DNA of 64,000 nucleotides from Rossellomorea aquimaris. Its GTDB lineage: Bacteria > Bacillota > Bacilli > Bacillales > Bacillaceae_B. The position numbers were made by a program, and so were the translations under genes. Shown here in pieces: positions 55,922 to 64,000 of this stretch (its first letter is position 1; each line of letters opens with the position of its first letter). The stretch spans positions 186,001 through 250,000 of the forward strand of contig NZ_MINN01000096.1 of NCBI RefSeq assembly GCF_001877785.1. The letters are read 5' to 3'. Below the pieces are notes generated by a model that saw only the letters and a program-made list of their open reading frames with translations, had not been told where the DNA came from and did no database searches.

Positions 55922-56425
55922 TCAGAGAGTCACTTCTTCTACTTTGACAGCATCCAGTTTGAACGCCGTATGTAACACTCCGGCAGCTTTTTGCATATTC
56001 ACCTGGTCGACAACGGCCGACACCTTAATCTCGGATGTGCTGACCATTTTGACGATGATGTCATTTTGGGCAAGGACTTCAAACATTTCTGCCGCAACAC
56101 CGGGGTTAGATATCATTCCGGATCCGACGATGGATACCTTGGCAAGATCACGTTCATGTTCTATATGGGTGAATCCGAGTTCCCCCTGATTCTTCTCCAA
56201 AACCGCGAGGGCGTCTTCAAGGTCGTGCTCCTTGATTGAAAAAGATAGATTCGTTGTATCCTTGTCTGTCTGGCTTTGAATGATGATATCCACGTTCAGA
56301 TGATTCCTGGCCAGAGTTGTGAATACGGACGAGAGACCGGTCAATGCATTTCCAAGTCCAAACACCGTCACCCTTACAATTTCATCTTCAAACGCCACTC
56401 CTCTTACCACTAAATTCTGTTCCAT
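55922..56425 (-). CDS. lysC: Aspartokinase beta subunit (internal start of lysC)
   Basis: An in-frame ATG at codon 246 is preceded by GAGGAGGAAGCAAGC, a strong internal ribosome site, giving a 167-residue regulatory chain (two ACT domains). B. subtilis aspartokinase II is known to make alpha and beta from overlapping frames in the same way. Confidence 0.8.
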   Translation of the reverse strand: MEQNLVVRGVAFEDEIVRVTVFGLGNALTGLSSVFTTLARNHLNVDIIIQSQTDKDTTNLSFSIKEHDLEDALAVLEKNQGELGFTHIEHERDLAKVSIVGSGMISNPGVAAEMFEVLAQNDIIVKMVSTSEIKVSAVVDQVNMQKAAGVLHTAFKLDAVKVEEVTL

Positions 56426-57160
56426 GCTTGCTTCCTCCTCAATATACGTACCTTCGACTTTTTCAAGGCTTGATCTCACTTCCAGCGGGATTTGATAATT
56501 TTTCGCAAACTCGACAGCCCTTGGATGAAGGACCCCCGCACCCAGGTTGGCAAGTTCGAGCATTTCATCATAAGAAATCGATGGCAGCTTCCTTGCTCCC
56601 TTTATATAACGGGGATCGGATGAATAGACCCCGTCGACATCTGTATAAATATCACACCGGTCTGCTTTCAGCGCAGCCGCGATCGCCACAGCGGTTGTGT
56701 CGGATCCCCCGCGGCCGAGCGTAGTGATTTCACCGGAAGGCGTCATCCCCTGAAAACCTGCTACGATCACGACTTTACCGCTTTCGAGCTGTCCCGTCAT
56801 TTTTTCTGTATGGATATTGATGATGCGTGCGTTGCTGTGGACAGTTTCTGTCTCGATCCCTGCCTGCCATCCTGTATACGATATGGCCTCCTGACCGGCC
56901 TGGATCAGCGCCATTGTCAACAGTGAGATGGTCACCTGTTCCCCGGTCGACAACAGCATATCCATTTCCCTTTTACTTGGGCGGGAAGTGATTTCCCTTG
57001 CCATTCCAACTAGAGCATCCGTTGTTTTCCCCATGGCGGATACTACCACGACAACGTCATTTCCCCGATTCTTCTCTTCTAAAATCCTTGACGCAACATT
57101 TTGAATTTTTTCGACAGAACCTACAGATGTCCCCCCGAATTTCTGAACGATAATACTCAC
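55922..57160 (-). CDS. lysC: Aspartokinase, lysine-sensitive (LysC, alpha subunit)
   Basis: A 412-residue aspartate kinase, first step to lysine, diaminopimelate and threonine/methionine. GTG start behind AAGGAGAAGCT. Kinase motifs IIVQKFGGTSVGSVEKIQNV, TTLGRGGSDTTAVAIAAAL and DVDGVYSSDPRYI; two ACT domains after residue 260 (VTVFGLGNALTGLSSVFTTL, VSIVGSGMISNPGVAAEMFE). The preceding lysine riboswitch makes it the lysine-responsive isozyme. A nested start encodes the beta subunit. Confidence 0.97.
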   Translation of the reverse strand: MSIIVQKFGGTSVGSVEKIQNVASRILEEKNRGNDVVVVVSAMGKTTDALVGMAREITSRPSKREMDMLLSTGEQVTISLLTMALIQAGQEAISYTGWQAGIETETVHSNARIINIHTEKMTGQLESGKVVIVAGFQGMTPSGEITTLGRGGSDTTAVAIAAALKADRCDIYTDVDGVYSSDPRYIKGARKLPSISYDEMLELANLGAGVLHPRAVEFAKNYQIPLEVRSSLEKVEGTYIEEEASMEQNLVVRGVAFEDEIVRVTVFGLGNALTGLSSVFTTLARNHLNVDIIIQSQTDKDTTNLSFSIKEHDLEDALAVLEKNQGELGFTHIEHERDLAKVSIVGSGMISNPGVAAEMFEVLAQNDIIVKMVSTSEIKVSAVVDQVNMQKAAGVLHTAFKLDAVKVEEVTL

Positions 57161-57290
57161 AGCTTCTCCTTCTTTCTCTTTGAGTGTAGAAATAGAATCT
57201 TATTTTCTGAAGAGAATCATCTGACTACTGCTGAGATCCCGCTGCAATGAGGAATGGTCTCTATCCTATTGCAGTCCCATGCCTGATAAT

Positions 57291-57545
57291 AAAAAAAGCA
57301 ATGAGATGGAGGTCTCATTGCTTATGAACTTAAAGTAAAAAATACTGATCTGTTCATCGGCATTGTGAGATAGCTCTCCAAGATTGATTCATCTTGACAA
57401 TCCTGCATTTCTTAAACGCAGGACCAGCGGAATTAGTATGAGTCTAATACCACTTCGGCGAATCTCCCCTTCCCAGACATCTCACCGGAGCCCATACTCC
57501 TCTTTGCCTGTACTCTTGAAGTTCGCACCTCTATCACCACTATTG
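57291..57545 (-). promoter_or_regulatory. Lysine riboswitch (L-box) with terminator
   Basis: On the minus strand the leader contains the lysine-aptamer signatures GATAGAGGTGCGAACTTCAA, AGAGTA, GGGAAGGGGAGA and GCCGAAGTGG in order, closing with GAGAGCTATCTC. It is followed by a terminator (GCAATGAGA / TCTCATTGC and seven T, 57291-57323). Lysine binding should stop transcription before lysC. Confidence 0.95.
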
Positions 57546-57573
57546 AAAGTGATAATGTTTTAAATTATCGATA

Positions 57574-57602
57574 ATTATAGCACACGAAAAAATTGGAAGC
57601 AA
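57574..57602 (-). promoter_or_regulatory. Promoter of lysC
   Basis: Minus strand TATAAT (57574-57579) with TTGCTT 17 bases upstream (57597-57602). It starts transcription just before the riboswitch. Confidence 0.6.
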
Positions 57603-57643
57603 CGAGGTTTTTATAAAATTGCGATAAATTTTTTTGGTCATTC

Positions 57644-57753
57644 GGGTGAAACATTCGTTTCACCCGCTTTTCAGCGGAGCTGAAAAGTCCCATATCAAAT
57701 AAGAAAGCCTGGACCAAGCGAGCTTGGTCCAGGCTTTCTTATTTGATATGGGA
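57644..57753. repeat. Three abutting perfect hairpins between lysC and uvrC
   Basis: Hairpin 1 GGGTGAAAC/GTTTCACCC (57644-57665), hairpin 2 CTTTTCAGC/GCTGAAAAG (57667-57687), hairpin 3 a 32-base perfect inverted repeat (57688-57719 with 57722-57753, only GA between). Arms of hairpin 3 begin TCCCATATCAAATAAG and include GCCTGGACCAAGC. None is followed by a T run on either strand, so they are not ordinary terminators. Confidence 0.88.
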
Positions 57754-57787
57754 AATGAACCAAAAAATTAAACGTTGTCCATATACC

Positions 57788-59560
57788 CTATTCGTTTAGT
57801 TTCTCATGCAAAACTTTCGCCACTGTTTCAGGGATGCCGATATCCTGAAGTTCCTCTACGGTTGCTTCTTTCATTTTTTTCATGGAGCCGAAGTGTTTGA
57901 GAAGCTGTTTTTTGCGCTTTGGTCCGATTCCATCAATGTCGTCCAGGATGGATTGGAAGACGCTTTTTCCGCGGATCTGGCGGTGGAATGTGATGGCAAA
58001 GCGGTGGACTTCGTCCTGGATTCGCTGCAGCAGGTAAAATTCCTGACTGCGTTTTTCCAAAGGTACGATCTGCAAGGGATTTCCGTATAGGAGCTCAGAT
58101 GTCTGGTGTTTATCGTCCTTGGCAAGACCGCCTAAAGGTATATCAAGTCCCAGCTCATTTTCCAGTACTTCACGAGCCGCTTCAATCTGGCCTTTCCCTC
58201 CGTCGATGATGATGAGGTCCGGGAGAGGGAGTCCATCTTTCAACACCCTGGAGTACCGTCTCCTTACCACTTCCCTCATCGATTCATAATCATCGGGTCC
58301 TTTGACGGTCTTTATCTTGTATTTCCGGTATTCTTTTTTGGCAGGCTTTCCGTCCACGAATACGATCATCGCTGATACCGGAGCGGAGCCTTGTATATTC
58401 GAGTTATCGAATGCTTCGATCCGGAATGGGGTGTAGATCCCCATCTGTTCGCCCAGCCTTTCGATCGCTTTGATCGTTCTCTCTTCATCCCGCTCGATCA
58501 GGGCAAACTTCTCATCAAGCGCCTGCTTGGCATTTTTCTCCGCCAGTTTCACCAGCTCTTTTTTCTTGCCCCTTTTCGGCTGTGTGATTTTCACATCAAG
58601 GAGTTTCATGGCGAGTTCTTCGTCAATATTCTCAGGCAGAAAGATTTCTCTCGGCTTGAAATGGTTTGCTTTTGAATAAAACTGGCCCAGGAATGTCAGG
58701 AATTCATCTTCTGGTTCATTGTAAAGAGGGAATAATGAGACATCGCGTTCAATCAATTTACCCTGCCTCACAAAGAAGACCTGCACACACATCCAGCCTT
58801 TATCGACGGCGAAACCAAACACATCACGGTCTGTAAAGTCTGTCATCGTCATCTTCTGCTTTTCCATCGTTGCTACTATATGAAGGATTTGATCCCGGAA
58901 TTCCTTTGCCCGTTCAAACTCAAGATTTTCAGAAGCTTCCTTCATTTTTTCCGAAAGCTCTTTCTTGATCTCTTTGTATCCTCCGTTCAGGAATCTCGCA
59001 ATTTCATCCGTCATTTCCCTGTACGTGTCTTTGCTCACTTCTTTTACACAAGGGGCGAGGCATTGTCCCATATGGTAATAAAGGCAGACGCGGTCAGGGA
59101 GTGTGGTACATTTTCGCAGCGGGTAAAGACGGTCAAGCAGCTTTTTCGTTTCATTCGCTGCCCCCACATTCGGGTATGGGCCGAAGTACTTTCCTTTACC
59201 CCTCTGTACCTTGCGGGTCGTGATCAATCGCGGATGACGCTCATTGGTCAATTTGATGAAAGGATAACTTTTGTCATCCTTCAACATGACGTTATATTTC
59301 GGGTCATACTTTTTAATCAGATTCATCTCGAGCACAAGGGCTTCAAGATCTGAAGATGTCATGATATATTCAAAGTCTTCTATTTCCCCGACAAGCCTTT
59401 GTGTCTTCGCATCATGGGAGCCCGTAAAGTATGACCGGACCCGGTTCTTCAGTACTTTTGCCTTCCCTACATAAATAATCGTGCCCTGCCTGTCTTTCAT
59501 CAAATAGCAGCCGGGCTGATCCGGCAGCAGGGCAAGTTTATTGGTAATGACAGAATTCAC
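57788..59560 (-). CDS. uvrC: Excinuclease ABC subunit C
   Basis: A 590-residue nucleotide-excision repair nuclease. GIY-YIG domain at the N-terminus ([20 protein letters not shown]), UVR motif about 200-235 ([20 protein letters not shown]), RNase H-like endonuclease region ([38 protein letters not shown]) and C-terminal helix-hairpin-helix pair ([20 protein letters not shown]). No clear LexA box is seen upstream. trxA lies before it. Confidence 0.98.
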   Translation of the reverse strand: MNSVITNKLALLPDQPGCYLMKDRQGTIIYVGKAKVLKNRVRSYFTGSHDAKTQRLVGEIEDFEYIMTSSDLEALVLEMNLIKKYDPKYNVMLKDDKSYPFIKLTNERHPRLITTRKVQRGKGKYFGPYPNVGAANETKKLLDRLYPLRKCTTLPDRVCLYYHMGQCLAPCVKEVSKDTYREMTDEIARFLNGGYKEIKKELSEKMKEASENLEFERAKEFRDQILHIVATMEKQKMTMTDFTDRDVFGFAVDKGWMCVQVFFVRQGKLIERDVSLFPLYNEPEDEFLTFLGQFYSKANHFKPREIFLPENIDEELAMKLLDVKITQPKRGKKKELVKLAEKNAKQALDEKFALIERDEERTIKAIERLGEQMGIYTPFRIEAFDNSNIQGSAPVSAMIVFVDGKPAKKEYRKYKIKTVKGPDDYESMREVVRRRYSRVLKDGLPLPDLIIIDGGKGQIEAAREVLENELGLDIPLGGLAKDDKHQTSELLYGNPLQIVPLEKRSQEFYLLQRIQDEVHRFAITFHRQIRGKSVFQSILDDIDGIGPKRKKQLLKHFGSMKKMKEATVEELQDIGIPETVAKVLHEKLNE

Positions 59561-59601
59561 GTATTTCCCCTCCCTTCTTCTATCATAACCGAAGGAATAA
59601 G

Positions 59602-59630
59602 AAAAGCCGAGGCACCATGCCCCGGCTTTT
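59602..59630 (-). terminator. Terminator of trxA
   Basis: AAAAGCCGAGG / CCCCGGCTTTT hairpin, 18 bases after the trxA stop. Confidence 0.85.
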
Positions 59631-59647
59631 CAATCAATCACTTCTCA

Positions 59648-59962
59648 TTAAGCATGTTTATTCAATAATTCAGCAAGAGCTTCTTTTGGTTGGAAACCGA
59701 TTACTTTATCCACTACTTCGCCGTCTTTAAGGACAACAAGTGTAGGGATGCTCATTACGCCGTACTTGCCGGCTGTTTCCTGGTTTTCATCAACGTCAAC
59801 TTTGACGATTTTCACTTTGTCTCCCATTTCGCTGTCAAGCTCTTCCAATACAGGAGCGATCATTTTACAAGGTCCGCACCAAGGTGCCCAGAAGTCAGCC
59901 AGTACAAGTCCAGAGTTTGTTTCGTTTACAAAGTTTTGGTCAGTAGCATTTGTAATTGCCAT
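59648..59962 (-). CDS. trxA: Thioredoxin
   Basis: A 104-residue thioredoxin with the active site FWAPWCGPCKMIAPVLEEL, cis-proline region YGVMSIPTLVVLKDGEVV and GFQPKEAL. The ATG has TTAGGAGGCATATACTT upstream. General disulfide reductant. It has its own promoter region (59963-60110; a TATACT -10 at about 59998-60003 on the minus strand, weak -35). Confidence 0.98.
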   Translation of the reverse strand: MAITNATDQNFVNETNSGLVLADFWAPWCGPCKMIAPVLEELDSEMGDKVKIVKVDVDENQETAGKYGVMSIPTLVVLKDGEVVDKVIGFQPKEALAELLNKHA

Positions 59963-60123
59963 AAGTATATGCCTCCTAATTTCATGAAATCTAACGTAAG
60001 TATATCACCGATAAAAGTGCTGTGCTATAAATCTGCTCGTTGGTAATATACCCTCCCGAAAACGTTCTATGCAATGCTTTAGAAAATACACTTTTAAAAA
60101 CCTCTGCCGGATGGCAGGGCGAA

Positions 60124-60160
60124 AAAATAAGGAGTAGCCGTGTGGCTACTGCCTTATTTT
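60124..60160 (-). terminator. Terminator of the fatty-acid/etf operon
   Basis: AAAATAAGG..TAGCC / GGCTA..CCTTATTTT with a GTGT loop, after the etfA stop. Confidence 0.85.
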
Positions 60161-60206
60161 CTTATACTATTCATTTACCCGTGGATGTGTTTTTAAAACG
60201 TCCGGT

Positions 60207-61187
60207 TTATGAAGATGAAACTTTAAGTTTCTTGAACTCTTCCGTGAGCATCGGCACGACTTCAAAAAGGTCTCCCACGATTCCGTAGTCTGCCACATTG
60301 AAGATGTTCGCTTCAGGATCTTTGTTGATCGCCACAATCACTTTGGAGTTCGACATACCTGCCAAGTGCTGGATGGCCCCAGAGATTCCGCATGCAATAT
60401 ACAGGTCCGGCGTTACAACCTTACCAGTCTGCCCGATTTGGAGTGAGTAATCACAGTAGTCGGCATCACATGCACCGCGTGATGCTCCGACTGCTCCACC
60501 GAGTACGTCAGCCAGTTCTTTCAAAGGTTCGAATCCGTCTTCACTCTTCACTCCGCGTCCGCCTGCAATGATGACTTTTGCTTCAGACAGATCGACGCCT
60601 TCGCTTGCCTTACGGACAACATCCTTGATGATGGTGCGTAAATCCGTAATATCGACGGATAGGGAAGTTACATCTCCGGAACGTGATTCATCCTTCGCCA
60701 ATGGTTCGATATTGTTAGGACGGATAGTTGCAAAAATCAACCCGTCAGTGACGATTTTCTTTTCGAACGCTTTCCCTGAGTAAATCGGACGCGTGAACAC
60801 AAGGTTTCCGCCCGCTTCTTCAAGGTCTGTTGCATCGGAAATCAGTCCTGTGCTGAGCTTGCTCGCAAGTTTTGGTGACAGGTCTTTTCCTAATGCAGTG
60901 TGGCCGAAGATGATTCCTTCAGGCTTCTCCTGATCGATCACAGCCATCAGTGCCTGTGAATAACCGTCAGATGTATATTGATCAAGCTTATCATGTTCAA
61001 CAACAATCACTTTATCTGCACCATACTGGATCATTTCCTGGCCTAAAGCGCTTACTTCTTTGCCGGCTAAAACACCGATGACTTCGCCGCCTTCTGCAAC
61101 AGTTTTACCTGCTGCAATCGCTTCGAATGAAACGTTACGCAATGATCCGTCCCTGACTTCTCCTAGTACCAATACTTTTCTTGCCAT
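60207..61187 (-). CDS. etfA: Electron transfer flavoprotein alpha subunit
   Basis: A 326-residue FAD-binding subunit. N-terminal domain ([20 protein letters not shown]) and C-terminal FAD motif [53 protein letters not shown] and [19 protein letters not shown]. With EtfB it takes electrons from acyl-CoA dehydrogenases to the quinone pool. Last gene of the fadR-fadB-etfB-etfA cluster. Confidence 0.98.
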   Translation of the reverse strand: MARKVLVLGEVRDGSLRNVSFEAIAAGKTVAEGGEVIGVLAGKEVSALGQEMIQYGADKVIVVEHDKLDQYTSDGYSQALMAVIDQEKPEGIIFGHTALGKDLSPKLASKLSTGLISDATDLEEAGGNLVFTRPIYSGKAFEKKIVTDGLIFATIRPNNIEPLAKDESRSGDVTSLSVDITDLRTIIKDVVRKASEGVDLSEAKVIIAGGRGVKSEDGFEPLKELADVLGGAVGASRGACDADYCDYSLQIGQTGKVVTPDLYIACGISGAIQHLAGMSNSKVIVAINKDPEANIFNVADYGIVGDLFEVVPMLTEEFKKLKVSSS

Positions 61188-61254
61188 GTTAAATACCCCC
61201 TGAGTGTTAGTTGAGTGTGAATAGATAAGTTATTAAACGAGATCTCTTCCGAAA

Positions 61255-62028
61255 TCAGACTACTTTCGCTTCATTGCGTAGAAGCTGAACCAGTTCTGAA
61301 ACCTGAGCATCCAGCTCACCTTCCAATACTTTACCTGCTTCCTTCTTAGGCGGAAGGTAGATTTCGATTGTCTTTGTCTTCGCTTCCACATCATCTTCAT
61401 CCAGATCTAAATCATCCAGTTCCAATTCTTCAAGAGGCTTTTTCTTCGCCTTCATGATTCCAGGAAGGGATGGATAACGCGGCTCATTCAATCCCTGCTG
61501 CGCAGTGACTAATAAAGGCAGTGAAGTTTCGATCACTTCAGAGTCACCTTCGACATCGCGTGTGACCGTCACTGTTTCCCCGTCGATCTCAAGTTTGGTG
61601 ATCGTTGTAACGTATGGTATATCCAATTGCTCCGCTACGCGCGGGCCTACCTGGCCGGAACCGCCGTCGATCGCCACATTTCCTGCAAGGATCAGGTCAA
61701 CATCCTGGTCTTTTAAGTATTGAGACAGAACGGATGCAGTTGTAAATTGATCTCCATAATCAAGATCATCTTCAGTATTTATCAATACAGCTTTATCTGC
61801 TCCCATTGCCAAAGCTGTTCTTAATTGCTTTTCACTTTCTTCTCCGCTGACAGTCACCACTGTCACTTCTCCTCCGTGGGCATCGCGGACTTGAATCGCT
61901 TCTTCCACTGCATACTCATCGTATGGATTTATAATAAATTCAGCCCCATCTTCTGCGATTTGACCGTTTTGGATCGAAATTTTCTCCTCAGTATCAAACG
62001 TTCTTTTCAAAAGTACATAGATGTTCAT
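61255..62028 (-). CDS. etfB: Electron transfer flavoprotein beta subunit
   Basis: The ATG at 62026-62028 (MNIYVLLKRTFDTEEKI) follows TTAGGAGGGAC and gives 257 residues, equal to B. subtilis EtfB. Motifs INPYDEYAVEEAIQVRDAHG, LAMGADKAVLI, VDLILAGNVAIDGGSGQVGP and LPSLPGIMKAKKKPLEEL-type AMP region (YPSLPGIMKAKKKPLE). It partners EtfA. Confidence 0.98.
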   Translation of the reverse strand: MNIYVLLKRTFDTEEKISIQNGQIAEDGAEFIINPYDEYAVEEAIQVRDAHGGEVTVVTVSGEESEKQLRTALAMGADKAVLINTEDDLDYGDQFTTASVLSQYLKDQDVDLILAGNVAIDGGSGQVGPRVAEQLDIPYVTTITKLEIDGETVTVTRDVEGDSEVIETSLPLLVTAQQGLNEPRYPSLPGIMKAKKKPLEELELDDLDLDEDDVEAKTKTIEIYLPPKKEAGKVLEGELDAQVSELVQLLRNEAKVV

Positions 62029-62171
62029 TCCTAAGTCCCTCCTAATAATTGAAAACATTCTTTCCCTTAAAAAGATTTTGAAAATTTAACCCCTTTGAAT
62101 GGGCAGTGCGCAAAATGATAACGTTTTCACACTGCCCTTAACATGATTTTACTATATTAATAGAATGTTTA

Positions 62172-62942
62172 CTAGCCTTTAAAATCAGGTTCTCTCTTTT
62201 CAATAAATGCCGAAATGCCTTCTTTCGCATCATCAGACACAAAGACATCCCCAAAAAGATCGGATTCCCTCATGACCCCTTCATAGAAACGGTCATCTTT
62301 TGTATAACTCAACAGCTCGATTGCGGCTTTCATGGCGCCTGGGCTCTTCTTGGCGATTTTATTCGCCATTTCTTCAGCCTTGGCGAATAGCTCTTCTTCT
62401 TTGTATGCCTTATTGGCAAGCCCCCATTGGACTGCTTCCGTACCGCTGATCGGTTCGCTGGTCAATAGCATTTCTGCTGCCTTTGCCCTGCCGACAAGTT
62501 TCGGAAGGCGCTGCGATCCCGCAAAACCAGGGACAAGCCCCAATTGAAGTTCTGGCAGGCCAAGCTTGGCATTTTCAGATACAAGCCGGATATGACAGCC
62601 CATCGCCAGCTCCAGACCGCCTCCCAAAGCAGCGCCGTGAATGGCTGCGATGATCGGCTTCGAGAAGTTTTCCATCCGCTCGAATACATCCTGTCCCTTT
62701 TTGGCAAGCTGAGAAAATTCTTCTCCTGTTTCAATTGTCGTGAACTCTTTGATATCTGCTCCGGCCGAGAAGAATCGGCCTTCACCTTTCAAAAGGATGA
62801 CCCGGACTTCCGGATTCCCTTCAAGTTCATCAAGGATGGCATCGATCTCCCTTATCAGACCGCTGGCAAGTGCGTTAGCAGGCGGCCGCTGTATGGTGAC
62901 ATGCGCTACCTTTCCTTCTAGTGTCCATGATAAATTTTCCAT
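62172..62942 (-). CDS. fadB: Enoyl-CoA hydratase
   Basis: A 256-residue crotonase-fold protein for the hydration step of beta-oxidation. Oxyanion-hole segments RFFSAGADIKEFTTIETG and IIAAIHGAALGGGLELAMGC; catalytic glutamate region LPELQLGLVPGFAGSQRLPK, and the C-terminal EGISAFIEKREPDFKG. It is 20 bases downstream of fadR, matching B. subtilis fadR-fadB-etfB-etfA. Confidence 0.95.
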   Translation of the reverse strand: MENLSWTLEGKVAHVTIQRPPANALASGLIREIDAILDELEGNPEVRVILLKGEGRFFSAGADIKEFTTIETGEEFSQLAKKGQDVFERMENFSKPIIAAIHGAALGGGLELAMGCHIRLVSENAKLGLPELQLGLVPGFAGSQRLPKLVGRAKAAEMLLTSEPISGTEAVQWGLANKAYKEEELFAKAEEMANKIAKKSPGAMKAAIELLSYTKDDRFYEGVMRESDLFGDVFVSDDAKEGISAFIEKREPDFKG

Positions 62943-62962
62943 CTCTCATCCCCCTAAACTGT

Positions 62963-63550
62963 TTAGTTCCTGCCGCCACATCCATGAAGTAATAGTTTGT
63001 GTATAGCAGGGACTTGAGCCACTATATTATATTTTTGATCATTCATTACCCAGGTTGTGACCACTTCATCCAATGTCCCGAAGATCATCTGACGCGCGAT
63101 CCGCACTTCAAGATCCTCAGGGAGTTCACCGGCCTCGATCCCGCTTATCAGGATTTTATCCACCAATTGTAGATATCCTTTTAACACATCGTTGATCTTG
63201 AAACGGATATCTTTATTGGATTGACGGAGCTCGAGCTGTGTGACAATGGCTAAATGATGATCTTCTGATAGAAGCTTGCAGTGATTTTCCACCATCACAT
63301 ATAATTTCTCTGAAACCGTCTGTTTTCCTGCTATCACTTCTTCTGTTTTTTCAATAAAGATGGACATTTTCTCCCTGAATAGTGAAATCAGGATGTCTTC
63401 CTTGTTTTTAAAATAAAGATAAATGGTGCCGTCTGCGACGCCTGCCTGCTTGGCGATCTTTGAGACCTGTGCCTGGTGATAGCCGTTTTCAGCGATCACA
63501 ACGACTGCCGCATCGATGATTTGCTTATATTTGGGTTTATTTCGCTTCAT
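62963..63550 (-). CDS. fadR: TetR-family fatty-acid degradation regulator FadR
   Basis: The ATG at 63548-63550 (MKRNKPKYKQIIDAAVVVIA) follows GGCAGGTC and gives 195 residues, close to B. subtilis FadR. HTH in YHQAQVSKIAKQAGVADGTI with YLYFKNKEDIL; the C-terminal domain binds long-chain acyl-CoA, which releases DNA. It represses beta-oxidation genes. A FadR-type operator lies 28 bases upstream, suggesting autoregulation. Confidence 0.94.
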   Translation of the reverse strand: MKRNKPKYKQIIDAAVVVIAENGYHQAQVSKIAKQAGVADGTIYLYFKNKEDILISLFREKMSIFIEKTEEVIAGKQTVSEKLYVMVENHCKLLSEDHHLAIVTQLELRQSNKDIRFKINDVLKGYLQLVDKILISGIEAGELPEDLEVRIARQMIFGTLDEVVTTWVMNDQKYNIVAQVPAIHKLLLHGCGGRN

Positions 63551-63577
63551 AATTAGTTGACCTGCCTTATCAAAATA

Positions 63578-63595
63578 TGAATGAATGGTCATTCA
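63578..63595. promoter_or_regulatory. FadR operator upstream of fadR
   Basis: TGAATGAATGGTCATTCA differs from the FadR consensus TGAATGAMTANTCATTCA at one defined position. It is in the 147-base gap between lcfA and fadR and would give acyl-CoA-responsive expression of fadR-fadB-etfBA. Confidence 0.8.
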
Positions 63596-63653
63596 TATTT
63601 AAATAATAAAATGTATGTGTCTGAATGTCAAGGAAGATCCTTGTCCCATTCTG

Positions 63654-63687
63654 CAAAAAAAGAGAGCGAATCCCATGAAAGATTCAC
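63654..63687 (-). terminator. Probable terminator after lcfA
   Basis: Minus strand GTGAATC / GATTCGC (one G-T pair, 8-base loop) followed by TCTCTTTTTTT, 11 bases after the lcfA stop. It would separate lcfA from the fadR transcript. Confidence 0.6.
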
Positions 63688-63697
63688 AGTTTTGATT

Positions 63698-64000
63698 TTA
63701 GCTTAATTTCTTCTCTTCTTCTACCTTTTTACGTTCTTCGTCCACAAGGGCTCTCCTTAATATCTTTCCTACTGCGGTTTTAGGGAGTTCTTTCCTAAAT
63801 TCATAAATCTTCGGAACTTTATAGGCAGCGAGATACTTCCGGGCAAATTCGTCCAGTTCTTTCTCTGTAAGGGATTTCCCTTCCTTCAATACAACATATG
63901 CTTTGACCGTCTCACCGCGGTACGGATCCGGAACCCCTGCTGCAACCACTTCCTGTATAGCCGGGTGTTCGTAAAGAACTTCTTCTATTTCCCTTGGATA
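63698..64000 (-). CDS. lcfA: Long-chain acyl-CoA synthetase (C-terminal part, rest outside window)
   Basis: The window holds the last 100 residues of an ANL-superfamily ligase: PREIEEVLYEHPAIQEVVAA, VPDPYRGETVKAYVVL, YLAAYKVPKIYEFRKELPKT, then AVGKILRRAL with the A10 catalytic lysine. It activates fatty acids with ATP and CoA. Its place upstream of fadR is that of lcfA in B. subtilis. The N-terminus and promoter are not visible. Confidence 0.92.
   Translation of the reverse strand, partial: YPREIEEVLYEHPAIQEVVAAGVPDPYRGETVKAYVVLKEGKSLTEKELDEFARKYLAAYKVPKIYEFRKELPKTAVGKILRRALVDEERKKVEEEKKLS

Noticed and set aside
57644-57753. Hairpin array considered as a uvrC terminator
   Set aside because: No T run follows any of the stems on the minus strand, and the long stem is far larger than a terminator needs.

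Overview
The window is chromosomal DNA from an endospore-forming, low-to-moderate GC Bacillaceae bacterium. This is shown by the sporulation genes (spoIIB, spoVID, ysxE, gerM, gerE) and by gene order. Reading leftwards, minC-mreDCB-radC-maf-spoIIB ... folC-valS ... ysxE-spoVID-hemLBDCXA ... engB-lonA-lonB-clpX-tig-ysoA ... ysnB-rdgB-rph-gerM-racE-ysmB-gerE-ysmA-sdhBAC-yslB-lysC-uvrC-trxA-etfA-etfB-fadB-fadR-lcfA follows the order I know from Bacillus subtilis. The organism is not B. subtilis itself: extra genes and repeats are inserted. The genus (Bacillus, Rossellomorea or a relative) is inference. Nearly all genes lie on the minus strand; only three small genes (22185, 31898, 55311) are on the plus strand.

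Region by region: 1-6050 holds cell shape and division (minC, mreBCD), radC, maf and the sporulation gene spoIIB. 6396-15675 is a complete Gram-positive type IV pilus operon: a small membrane protein, a VanW/G5 wall-type protein, then PilB, PilT, PilC, pilin, prepilin peptidase, PilM, PilN and PilO. In B. subtilis this slot between folC and spoIIB holds only comC. Next to it is a membrane GAF-GGDEF diguanylate cyclase, and PilB carries an N-terminal domain of the c-di-GMP-binding type, so c-di-GMP control of the pilus is a testable idea. 17653-24810 has folC, T-box-controlled valS, a tiny membrane protein, and the coat genes ysxE and spoVID. 25232-31507 is the hemAXCDBL operon. 31898-34768 (a DUF5668-like membrane protein and an amino-acid ABC transporter) is extra relative to B. 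subtilis. 35062-44726 is the GTPase, protease and chaperone block. Two tandem tRNA-Arg genes follow, then ysnB-rdgB-rph, gerM, racE, ysmB, gerE and ysmA. 51757-54963 is succinate dehydrogenase. 55311-59560 has yslB, lysC behind a lysine riboswitch, and uvrC. 59648-64000 has trxA and the fatty-acid degradation genes.

The least-explained content is between genes. A family of hairpin-forming repeats (six copies, here 'element A') shows compensatory changes in its terminal stem, and a second family ('element B') is nested inside three of them, in both orientations. Two intergenic loci carry degenerate TCGAAA repeats with a 21-base period. Three perfect hairpins abut one another upstream of the lysC leader. 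A near-consensus FadR operator lies in front of the thioesterase gene ysmA, which would link it to fatty-acid catabolism.
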